Shown: one piece after another, positions 25,370 to 32,297 of the stretch | Position numbering within the stretch: the first letter of the stretch is position 1 | Layout: the number at the start of each line of letters is the position of its first letter | Origin: Azospirillum sp. OGB3 | Lineage (GTDB): Bacteria; Pseudomonadota; Alphaproteobacteria; Azospirillales; Azospirillaceae | Direction: 5' to 3' | Assembly (NCBI RefSeq): GCF_014192915.1 | Contig: NZ_JACHYN010000016.1 | Location: 103,309-167,308 of the forward strand | DNA length: 64,000 bases | The notes under the pieces: model-generated | Told to the model about the DNA's origin: nothing | The model's database searches: none | Seen by the model: the letters and a program-made list of their open reading frames with translations, nothing else | Translations under genes and position numbers: made by a program

Positions 25370-25446
25370 GGCGCTGTCCTTCCTGTGCGGTCCGTTCTCA
25401 GGACCGTCAACAGGCGGAGCGGCGCGGCGTGCCGCGGACCTTTCCG

Positions 25447-26112
25447 CTACAGCCAATAGAGCGGGCTGACCCCGAACAGCCAGGGATGCACCGCGATCAT
25501 CGCGGCGTAGGCGGCCAGCGCGCCCAACGCACGGCCCCAGCCGATCTCTCCGGGACGGAAGCGCTGGCGTCCGGCCAGGATGGCGGCGAAGGGCAGCGCG
25601 GAGGTCTCCGCCCGGTAGGCCCGCCCGGCGGCACTCCGGCGCAGCAGCCAGTCGTTCTTGACCATGGCGAACAGGGCGATGGCCGCCATCGCGACGAACA
25701 GCACGACCCGCCGCCCGTCTCCGGTCGCTTGCAGGTGCAGCAGCGCCCAGAGCAGCAGCCCCATGCTGCCGGGAAAGCGGGTAATCCGGTAGATGCCCCG
25801 CGGCGGGTTGGGGGCGTCGGGCTCGCCGGCCTTGCTGGTGACGCGGGCGGCGATCAGCAGGAAGGACAGCGGCATCAGTGCGACGACCAGCGGCGCCGCC
25901 CAGCCGGTGGGGACGAACAGCGGCTCGCCGCCCCCGGCCTCGCGGTAGGCCCAGACGAACAGGCCGAGCGCCAGCAGCGAGCCCAGCGAATGCAGGGCGA
26001 CGAACCCGCCCCGCCCCAGCCGGGTGATCAGCCACGGCCGCACCCCCGGCCAGGACGGCACGGCGTGGGTGGCGAACAGGAACAGGGCGGCGAGGAGTAG
26101 GTCGGTGGTCAT
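25447..26112 (-). CDS. NnrU-family membrane protein
   Basis: A 221-aa polytopic inner-membrane protein with about six hydrophobic segments. Family features include LLLAALFLFATHAVPSWPGVRPWL at the N-terminus, VALHSLGSLLALGLFVWAYREA, and RGIYRITRFPGSMGLLLWALLHL, the NnrU signature containing Arg, His and Pro residues. NnrU was named from a nitric-oxide-metabolism region in Rhodobacter, but homologues occur widely without denitrification genes, and none are next to it here. The start is the ATG at 26110-26112. Function unknown. Confidence 0.86.
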   Translation of the reverse strand: MTTDLLLAALFLFATHAVPSWPGVRPWLITRLGRGGFVALHSLGSLLALGLFVWAYREAGGGEPLFVPTGWAAPLVVALMPLSFLLIAARVTSKAGEPDAPNPPRGIYRITRFPGSMGLLLWALLHLQATGDGRRVVLFVAMAAIALFAMVKNDWLLRRSAAGRAYRAETSALPFAAILAGRQRFRPGEIGWGRALGALAAYAAMIAVHPWLFGVSPLYWL

Positions 26113-26332
26113 GGGCCGCAAGGAAACACCGCTTTGCCCGCCAGAGTCTTGATGAACGTCAAGCATGCAGCGCTGAAAGCAAACCGCGTCCGAGTGTGGC
26201 GCAGGCCACAGCGGGGATGGGCGGCGGGGCGTAGTGTCTGGTCATCGGACAGGCCGGGCCCCGACGCAGACGGAACCGGCAGCCAACGCCCCCAGACACC
26301 AACTCCCCCAGACACCGGAAGGAAACCACACC

Positions 26333-26863
26333 ATGCGCCGCACCACCCTGATCGCCGCCGCCGTCGCCGTCCTGTGCTCCGCCGCCTCCTTTGGCCCCGC
26401 CTTCGCCGGCGACCTGATGACCGGCGGCATCCCGCTCGGCAACGCCAGCAACCTGGGCGTCATCTCCAACACCGCCGCGGGCATCCAGAACAAGGCGCAG
26501 CAGCAGGTGATGGGCGTCCAGGCGGGCGGCGGGCTGGCCGGGCCGTTTGGCACCGCCTCCAACCTGGGCAACGTCTCCAACCTCGCCGCCGGGGTGGGCA
26601 ACACCGCCAAGCAGCAGGTCTTCGGCATGCAGGCGGGTGGCGGCGGGGTGAAGACGCCCTTCGCGCTGGGTGGCTTCAACAGCAACGCCGGCACCGTCAG
26701 CAACAGCGCGGTCGGCATCGGCAACACCGCCCAGCAGCAGGTCAAGGCGATGCAGTTCGGCGCGCCGGGCGCCCTGTTCAACCAGAACCTCGGCACCGTC
26801 TCCAACCTTTCCGCCGGCATCGGCAACAAGGCCCAGCAGCAGGTCATCGGCATCCAGAAGTAA
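26333..26863 (+). CDS. Secreted four-repeat protein with curlin-like spacing
   Basis: A 176-aa exported protein. The signal peptide ends AFA at about residue 25. The mature protein consists of four tandem repeats of ~30-40 residues, each with a core N-L-G-x-V-S-N-x-A-x-G-I-x-N-x-A-x-Q-Q-Q-V followed by a Gly-rich turn; the last repeat ends at the C-terminus. Regular Ser, Asn, Gly and Gln ladders of this kind are typical of beta-solenoid amyloids such as CsgA. The exact CsgA period (S-x5-Q-x-G-x-G-N-x-A-x3-Q) is not matched, so the link is by analogy. No csgB/E/F/G genes are adjacent. The start is the ATG at 26333, with GGAAGGAAA upstream. A strong terminator follows at 26902-26931. Confidence 0.8.
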   Translation: MRRTTLIAAAVAVLCSAASFGPAFAGDLMTGGIPLGNASNLGVISNTAAGIQNKAQQQVMGVQAGGGLAGPFGTASNLGNVSNLAAGVGNTAKQQVFGMQAGGGGVKTPFALGGFNSNAGTVSNSAVGIGNTAQQQVKAMQFGAPGALFNQNLGTVSNLSAGIGNKAQQQVIGIQK

Positions 26864-26901
26864 ACCCCTCCCCATCCCCCCTCCCATCCAGGCAGACCTT
26901 G

Positions 26902-26931
26902 CGGCCGGGGCACTCCCCCGGCCGTCTTTTT
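26902..26931 (+). terminator. Rho-independent terminator after the repeat protein
   Basis: A 9-bp GC stem (CGGCCGGGG and complement, five-base loop) is followed by TCTTTTT. It lies 39 bases after the stop of the secreted repeat protein, indicating a single-gene transcript. Confidence 0.9.
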
Positions 26932-27053
26932 GCGCGCAAGCGGGGCGTTTCCCGGCGCGGATGTGCCGGCAAGGAACCTTCCACCCGGCGGCGCGTTGGA
27001 GCGGCGATCACACTCCCGCGGCCATCCGCCGCGGTCATTCGGGAAGCCGCAGC

Positions 27054-27566
27054 ATGAACCGCAACAGCATTTCGACATTGGGATGGCCCAGGGTGGGATG
27101 GAGGGCCGCTGTCATCCTGTCGGCGTCGCTCGGGCTGGCCGCCTGCGCCGGCAGCGTGCCGCCGCCGACCGCCCAGCTCGGCGCGTCGGCGCAGGCCATC
27201 CAGCAGGCCGAACGGGCCGGCGCCCTCGAACACGCCCCCGCGGAGTTCCAGTCCGCCCGCGAGAAGCTGGCTGCCGCCGACGCCGCCATGCGCGAGGACG
27301 AGCGGACCGAGGCCCGCCGCCTCGCCGAGCAGGCGCAGGCCGACGCCGAACTCGCCACCGTGCGCTCGCAGCGCGCGACGGCGCAGCAGGCCGCCAGCGC
27401 GGTCCGCACGCTCGCCAACCCCAACGCCGGTATGCCCAACGCCGGCATGACCGGCGCCGCGCGTCAGGACCGGGCGCCCGCCGGGTCCGCCGCTCCCCTG
27501 GCCCCGTCGGGCATGAGCGGGACCTCGACCTGGGATTCCCCGCGCACGCTGGAGGGCACGCCGTGA
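27054..27566 (+). CDS. DUF4398-type lipoprotein
   Basis: A 170-aa lipoprotein. The lipobox is LGLAAC at about residues 26-31, so the mature N-terminal Cys is lipidated. A DUF4398-like helical region follows (ASAQAIQQAERAGALEHAPAE, REKLAAADAAMREDERTEAR, LAEQAQADAELATVRSQ). This domain is usually found beside or fused to OmpA-like proteins. The C-terminus is a low-complexity Asn/Pro/Ala/Gly tail with an NAGM repeat. The start is the ATG at 27054. Its TGA overlaps the next ATG by one base, so the two genes are translationally coupled. Confidence 0.84.
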   Translation: MNRNSISTLGWPRVGWRAAVILSASLGLAACAGSVPPPTAQLGASAQAIQQAERAGALEHAPAEFQSAREKLAAADAAMREDERTEARRLAEQAQADAELATVRSQRATAQQAASAVRTLANPNAGMPNAGMTGAARQDRAPAGSAAPLAPSGMSGTSTWDSPRTLEGTP

Positions 27567-28336
27567 TGCACACCACCGACAAGAAGACCCGCAAGATGAG
27601 GAAAGGCTTGGCCCTGGCCTCGCTGGGCGTCGTCGCCCTGTCGCTCGGCGCCTGCGCCACCCCGGACGACACCCCGGCCCTGGCCCAGGCGCGCCAATCC
27701 TATTCCAGCGCCGCCGCCAACCCGCAGTTGGCGAGCAACGCCACGCTGGAGCTGCGCCGCGCCGAAGAGGCGCTGCAGCGCGGCGAGCGGGCGCGCAGCG
27801 ACGGCAACACCGCGGAGATGGACCATCAGGCCTATCTCGCCAACCGGCAGCTCCAGATCGCCCAGGACGTGGCGGCGATGAAGGGCGCGCAGCAGGTCGT
27901 CGCCAACGCCGAGACCTACCGCCTCCAGGACCAGATCCGCGCCCTCCAGGCGGAGCGGACGGAGCGCGGTCTGGTGATGTCGCTGGGCGACGTGCTGTTC
28001 GCCACCGGCAGCGCCCGCCTGACTCCGGGCGCCGACGCGCGGCTGAGCGAACTCGCCAACTTCCTCCAGCGCAACCCGGAACGGACCGTGCGGATCGAGG
28101 GCTACACGGACACCACCGGTTCGTCGGCCACCAACCTGCGCCTGTCGGAGGAGCGGGCCATGGCGGTGCGCGACGCGCTGACCGCGCGCGGCGTCAACCC
28201 CAGCCGCATCGCCGCCCAGGGGCTGGGGTCGGCCCAGCCGGTCGCCTCCAACAGCACGGAGTCGGGACGCCAGCAGAACCGCCGCGTCGACATCGTGATC
28301 TCCGAGCCGGGCTCGGTGGCGGAGACGCGCTCCTGA
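27566..28336 (+). CDS. OmpA-family outer-membrane lipoprotein with DUF4398-like region
   Basis: A 256-aa lipoprotein with lipobox LSLGAC near residue 29. An N-terminal helical DUF4398-type segment (about 40-140: LELRRAEEALQRGERARSDG) leads to a C-terminal OmpA peptidoglycan-binding domain. The OmpA marks are FATGSARLTPGADARLSELA, IEGYTDTTGSSATNLRLSEERAMAVRDAL and GLGSAQPVASNSTESGRQQNRRVDI; the conserved Asp and Arg that hold diaminopimelate are present. It probably links the outer membrane to peptidoglycan. The start is the ATG at 27566. It forms a pair with the preceding lipoprotein gene. Confidence 0.92.
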   Translation: MHTTDKKTRKMRKGLALASLGVVALSLGACATPDDTPALAQARQSYSSAAANPQLASNATLELRRAEEALQRGERARSDGNTAEMDHQAYLANRQLQIAQDVAAMKGAQQVVANAETYRLQDQIRALQAERTERGLVMSLGDVLFATGSARLTPGADARLSELANFLQRNPERTVRIEGYTDTTGSSATNLRLSEERAMAVRDALTARGVNPSRIAAQGLGSAQPVASNSTESGRQQNRRVDIVISEPGSVAETRS

Positions 28337-28379
28337 CGGGCCATGCTGCCATTTGACGCACATTGCGCTTGACCAAGAA

Positions 28380-28405
28380 CGGGCGGGCCGGAAACGGCTC
28401 GCCCG
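28380..28405 (+). terminator. Possible terminator hairpin after the OmpA gene
   Basis: A 10-bp stem with one G-U pair (CGGGCGGGCC to GGCTCGCCCG, six-base loop) begins 44 bases after the OmpA stop. There is no T-run, so intrinsic strength is uncertain. Confidence 0.45.
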
Positions 28406-28640
28406 CTTCGATTCCGGCCCGATTTCCAGCCGTTTTCCCCGCTCCGACTTGCCCGTCCCGCTCCACCACTGCGCCGGAAGCGCGGTCATTCGAAAAAATT
28501 GTCTCGAATGCAAAGCAAAATCAATGCTTCTTTACCTTTTACGGTGTGTGGTTTTACGATGCGCGAACATGAGGGGACACGGCGTCCTTTTGATTGCGCG
28601 GGGATTCGGAATGACCACTGGACAGGGTGACGAGGGAGCG
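28406..28640 (+). other. AT-rich leader region of the MCP-like gene
   Basis: No gene is supported. The stretch 28487-28570 is the most AT-rich part of this area and contains an inverted repeat (CATTCG ... CGAATG, 28487-28510). It is the likely promoter/operator region of the MCP-like gene, but no clear -35/-10 pair could be fixed. Confidence 0.4.
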
Positions 28641-29918
28641 ATGCTCAGCAGGGGATTTTTGAAGGCGCAGGCTCTGCTTCTCCTCATCATCGGCCTTCCG
28701 GTGATCGTGGTGGTGGTTCTCCTCAACCCGCTGTGGAACGCCACGCTGCACCGGTTCGGCGTGCCGGAAGGGCCGGCGGCGGCGCTCGGCATGATCGTCA
28801 CCATCATGGTGGTGATGGTCGTCCAATATTGGGTTCTGGAAACACGGCGGACCATGGTCAGCTCGCTGTTCAACTTCATCCCGCACGAACGTCTGACCTT
28901 CGACGGCGAGACGCTGACGACGGACGAGGCCAACCGCCTGTTCGTCACCCTGCACCGGGATTCGGAAGAGTGGCGGCGCCTGCTGCGCGACAACGGCATG
29001 GACGTCCCGCTGGACGAGTTCGGCAGCCTGTGCGCCGCCCGGCTGGCCTTCGCGCGCCGCCCCCAGGGCATCCCGCCGGAGGCGGAGCGCGCTATCGCCG
29101 AGGTGCCGCAGGCGGTCGAGCTGGCCCAGGCCCGCGTCGGCGCGGCGCTCGACCAGGCGGAGCGGGAGGTGCAGGCCCTGCGCGGCCGCCTGTCCGACAC
29201 GCAGGATGCGGTGGCCGCCCTGGTCGGCTTCATCCGCGACAGCGGGGTGCAGATCGCCGGCCGCCACGACGACGCCCAGCGCTGCGCCACGGAGAACCAC
29301 GCGCTTCTCGCCAGCCTCCATGAGCATCTGGACCGCCGCCGGGCGGAGGCGACCTCCGACCTGACGCGGTTCGAGCAGATCGTCGCGGAATCCCGCGCTC
29401 TGGAGGACTCGGTCAACGCCATCACCCGCATCATGTCCGCCACCAACATGCTGGCGCTGAACGCCGCCATCGAGGCGACGCGGGCCGGGGAATACGGCCA
29501 TGGCTTCCGCGTGGTGGCGAACGAGGTGCGCGATCTGGCCCGCCAGTCGAACGAGGCCATCCAGGTGATCCAGAAGGGCATCGACCGCATGCAGCAGGCG
29601 ATCGCCCAGCAGATCGCCGGGCAGGACGCCCAGGCCAAGGTGGCCGCCGAGCACGCTCTGCTGTCCGATCTGGCCGACCGCCTGCAAAGCCTCAGCGCCG
29701 GCCAGCAGGACGTCGCCGGGCATGAGCGGCGGCTGATGGGCGAGTTGGACCGGCTGGGCGACACCCTGGCCGACACCTTGTCCGGTTTCGCCGGCGACCT
29801 GCACGTCCCCGAAGGGCTGCGGCGGGAACTGGACGCGATCAGCGGCGGGCTGGCGCGGCTGAATGGTCTGGAGGAGGATCTGCGCGGCCTGTCCGGCGTC
29901 CGGAAGCGCGCCGCCTGA
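28641..29918 (+). CDS. Membrane-anchored MCP-like signalling protein without periplasmic sensor
   Basis: A 425-aa protein. Two N-terminal transmembrane segments (about residues 8-31 and 49-68; LLLLIIGLPVIVVVVLL and GMIVTIMVVMVVQYWVL) are separated by only ~18 residues, so there is no periplasmic ligand domain. A cytoplasmic helical region (LFNFIPHERLTFDGETLTTDEA, EWRRLLRDNG) leads to an MCP signalling region. The tip holds MLALNAAIEATRAGEYGHGFRVVANEVRDLARQS. The GEYGHGF hairpin differs from the GEQGRGF consensus at several residues. The start at 28641 is supported by GAGGGAG; the ATG at 28611 is an alternative. It probably signals in response to an intracellular or membrane cue. Confidence 0.8.
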   Translation: MLSRGFLKAQALLLLIIGLPVIVVVVLLNPLWNATLHRFGVPEGPAAALGMIVTIMVVMVVQYWVLETRRTMVSSLFNFIPHERLTFDGETLTTDEANRLFVTLHRDSEEWRRLLRDNGMDVPLDEFGSLCAARLAFARRPQGIPPEAERAIAEVPQAVELAQARVGAALDQAEREVQALRGRLSDTQDAVAALVGFIRDSGVQIAGRHDDAQRCATENHALLASLHEHLDRRRAEATSDLTRFEQIVAESRALEDSVNAITRIMSATNMLALNAAIEATRAGEYGHGFRVVANEVRDLARQSNEAIQVIQKGIDRMQQAIAQQIAGQDAQAKVAAEHALLSDLADRLQSLSAGQQDVAGHERRLMGELDRLGDTLADTLSGFAGDLHVPEGLRRELDAISGGLARLNGLEEDLRGLSGVRKRAA

Positions 29919-29939
29919 CCGCCTTGCGCGGCACGCCGC

Positions 29940-31517
29940 TCAGCGGTCGCCGCGCTCGGTCTCGACCATCGCCCGTGCGACGGCGTAGACGCCGGCGATC
30001 GCCCCGGCGGTGAACAGGGCCGCCCCCACCGCGCGGGTGAGGGAGCGGGCCGGCGCCGGAGCCGGGGGCATGCGCTTCCACACCGCCCAGGCCTCCTCCG
30101 GACGGTCGGGATCGGCGATGCGCAGGGCGGCGAAGGCCTGCTCGGTCAGGCCGGGATCGGTGTCGGGCAGCGGCGCCAAGCGGCGCCCGGACGGCTTGTT
30201 CAACCGGTCGATGGCGGCCACCAGACGGCCGGTGGCGCGGACGGCGGCGGTCAGCTCCGACGGGTCGACGCCCATATGCTCGGCCAGCAGGCGGTTGCGC
30301 ACCGCGCCGATGGCGTTGGCGGTGCTGCGGTCGCCCGGCGGGGCCTCCACCGCCAGATCGCATTCCGTGTCGTAGCCCATGGAACGGTTGTTCAGGTTGC
30401 TCGACCCGATGCGCAGCAGCCGGTCGTCCACCACCATCAGTTTGGAATGCACGACGATGCCGTTGCCGCCCTCGGTCAGCGGGGTCATGGCGCGCAGACG
30501 TCCGTGGCGGTCGGCGGCGCGCAGCTCCTGAAGCACCACGCCGCGCGGTGTGTCCATGGCCATGCGGTCGAACCAGCTCGGGCTTTCCATGGGGACGACG
30601 ACGACCACCTCCGGCCCGTCCGGCTCGCGCAGCCGCCGGGCCAGCGCCTCGGCCACCCGGAAGGAGGCGAAATACTGGTTCTCCAGATAGATGCTGCGCC
30701 GCGCCCCGGCGATGGCGGCGAAGGTCAGCGCCTCGTTCTCGCGGACCGGACGGCCGACCAGACAGTCGGGAAGCGTGCGGGCGATGCCCACCGCCGCGTC
30801 GGTGATCAGGGGGTGCAGCCCCTCCGGCCAGGGATCGCCACCCGAAGCGCCGTCGGAGGGCGGAGGCGGCAGCGACTGTCCCGTGGCGTGGCCCCAGCGC
30901 TCGCGCGCCATCATCCCCAGCGCGCGGGCGGCGGGTCCGTCCACCGCCATCATCACGTCGTGGCGCGGCGCGTGCAGCTCCCCGGTCGGCCAGCGGCGGC
31001 GCGGATCGTTGTCCAGATGCTCCGGCGTGTCCCAGCGGTCGCCGGCCAGATCGATGCCACCGCAGAAGGCCAGCGCGTCGTCGACCACCACCAGCTTCTG
31101 GTGCTGCGCCGCCCCCACCGGCAGGGCGTCGTCCAGTTCCAGCGTCAGCCGCGGGCCGGTGCGCCGGTTCAGCCGTTCCAGCGGCCCGTGCGGGTGCTCC
31201 AGCGAGATGGGGAACGGCATGTCCCACTTCAGCGCGTGGATCTGCAGCGACGGGCGGTGGCGGATCAGGCGGGCGAGGAAGTCGCCCAGCGTTTCCGGAT
31301 CGTAAGGGTCGAGGCGCATCCGCGGATCGATGTCCCAGCCGAGCAGGATCACCGATCGCCGCGCCCGCAGCAGGGCGGCGCGCACCGCCGCGAAGAAGGC
31401 GGCGCCGTCGACCAGCACGGCCACCCGGTCCGCCCGCTCGGTGCGCCAGCAGGTGGCGCCGGGGCGCAGGATGGGCCTCGTCCCGGCAAGGTCCGCCGCA
31501 TCCCGATGTTCGCTCAT
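29940..31517 (-). CDS. Phospholipase D-family protein
   Basis: A 525-aa enzyme of the PLD superfamily, which hydrolyses or transfers phosphatidyl groups. Both HKD motifs are intact: HQKLVVVDD (His139, Lys141, Asp146) and HSKLMVVDD (His357, Lys359, Asp364). Supporting stretches are SVILLGWDIDPRMRL, CGGIDLAGDRWDTPEHL and SIYLENQYFASFRVAEAL, matching plant/eukaryote-like bacterial PLDs more than cardiolipin synthase. A hydrophobic segment near the C-terminus (AVGAALFTAGAIAGVYAVA) may anchor it in the membrane. The start is the ATG at 31515-31517 (MSEHRDAADL). It appears monocistronic. Confidence 0.9.
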   Translation of the reverse strand: MSEHRDAADLAGTRPILRPGATCWRTERADRVAVLVDGAAFFAAVRAALLRARRSVILLGWDIDPRMRLDPYDPETLGDFLARLIRHRPSLQIHALKWDMPFPISLEHPHGPLERLNRRTGPRLTLELDDALPVGAAQHQKLVVVDDALAFCGGIDLAGDRWDTPEHLDNDPRRRWPTGELHAPRHDVMMAVDGPAARALGMMARERWGHATGQSLPPPPSDGASGGDPWPEGLHPLITDAAVGIARTLPDCLVGRPVRENEALTFAAIAGARRSIYLENQYFASFRVAEALARRLREPDGPEVVVVVPMESPSWFDRMAMDTPRGVVLQELRAADRHGRLRAMTPLTEGGNGIVVHSKLMVVDDRLLRIGSSNLNNRSMGYDTECDLAVEAPPGDRSTANAIGAVRNRLLAEHMGVDPSELTAAVRATGRLVAAIDRLNKPSGRRLAPLPDTDPGLTEQAFAALRIADPDRPEEAWAVWKRMPPAPAPARSLTRAVGAALFTAGAIAGVYAVARAMVETERGDR

Positions 31518-31845
31518 TCCTGCCTCGACGTGCCGTAACGGTGCTTGCGTCAACTCTTCCGGCGGCGGCCTGTTCCGCAAGGCGACCGGCTGCTCCGGAA
31601 TCGCCCGGCATTCGCATCTGGATGGGAGAGGACGGAAGGCCCGGACGGTCGGCGGTTCGCCAGAAGGTCGGACCAAAAGAATTGGATGCCACTCCGCTTT
31701 TGCCGCAACGATGCGCCCGGCCTTCTGTTGGGGATGGGCGAATGGGGGACGGGCGCGCCGCAGGGCGCCGGACTGAATACCCGCCCGAACCCCCGCCAGG
31801 AGGGCGCCCGGCCAAAGGGCGCCGCCACCAGATGGAGAGATGAGG
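31518..31845. other. Divergent intergenic region pld / 31846 gene
   Basis: A 328-base gap with no supported gene. A seven-base perfect hairpin (GGCGCCC ... GGGCGCC, 31803-31823) lies 10 bases before the Shine-Dalgarno of the next gene and could affect its translation. No convincing promoter pair was seen. Confidence 0.4.
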
Positions 31846-32223
31846 ATGCGTACCGTTTTGATCGCCGCCGCGTCGGCCCTCGCCCTGATGGCCGGCTCCG
31901 CCGTCGCCCAGTCGGGCGGCACCTCCGTGAGCCCGACCGTCCCCAGCACCACGACCTCGCCGTCCACCGGCCTGAGCACCTCCGGCCCCGGCTCCACTCC
32001 GGGCAGCGTCACCACGCCGGGCACCTCCGGTTCGTCGGGCAGCACGATGGGCAATGGCACCATGGGCAGCGGCTCGTCGGGCGGCACCTGGCAGGGCCAG
32101 ACCACCGCACCGTCGGGCATGGGCAGCGCGACCAGCAGCAACCCGGCCCGTGACAACCAGACCGCGACCGGCACCCACTGCCCGCCGGGCACCCCGAACT
32201 GCGGCCCGGACGGCAGCAAGTAA
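31846..32223 (+). CDS. Exported Ser/Thr/Gly-rich protein
   Basis: A 125-aa secreted protein. The signal peptide MRTVLIAAASALALMAGSAVAQ ends at about residue 22. The mature part is low complexity, made of Ser, Thr, Gly and Pro with repeated TTPGTSG/SGSSG-type blocks, followed by a short tail with a single two-Cys loop (THCPPGTPNCGPDG). The start at 31846 (second of two near ATGs) is preferred because GGAG is eight bases upstream; the first ATG at 31840 adds two residues. A bidirectional terminator follows at 32245-32277. Function is unknown; composition suggests a surface or matrix protein. Confidence 0.75.
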   Translation: MRTVLIAAASALALMAGSAVAQSGGTSVSPTVPSTTTSPSTGLSTSGPGSTPGSVTTPGTSGSSGSTMGNGTMGSGSSGGTWQGQTTAPSGMGSATSSNPARDNQTATGTHCPPGTPNCGPDGSK

Positions 32224-32244
32224 ACCGCCTTCCAGGTTCGCGTC

Positions 32245-32277
32245 AAAGAGCGCGCCGGAACCTCCGGCGCGCTCTTT
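32245..32277. terminator. Bidirectional terminator between 31846 gene and sensor kinase
   Basis: A perfect 15-bp stem (AAAGAGCGCGCCGGA and its complement, three-base loop) gives T-runs on both strands, placed between two convergent gene ends. Confidence 0.9.
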
Positions 32278-32297
32278 TCGATTTCAGCCCGCCAACT

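Noticed and set aside
25447..26112. Denitrification locus suggested by NnrU
   Set aside because: No nir, nor or nos gene lies next to it; NnrU homologues are widespread without denitrification.
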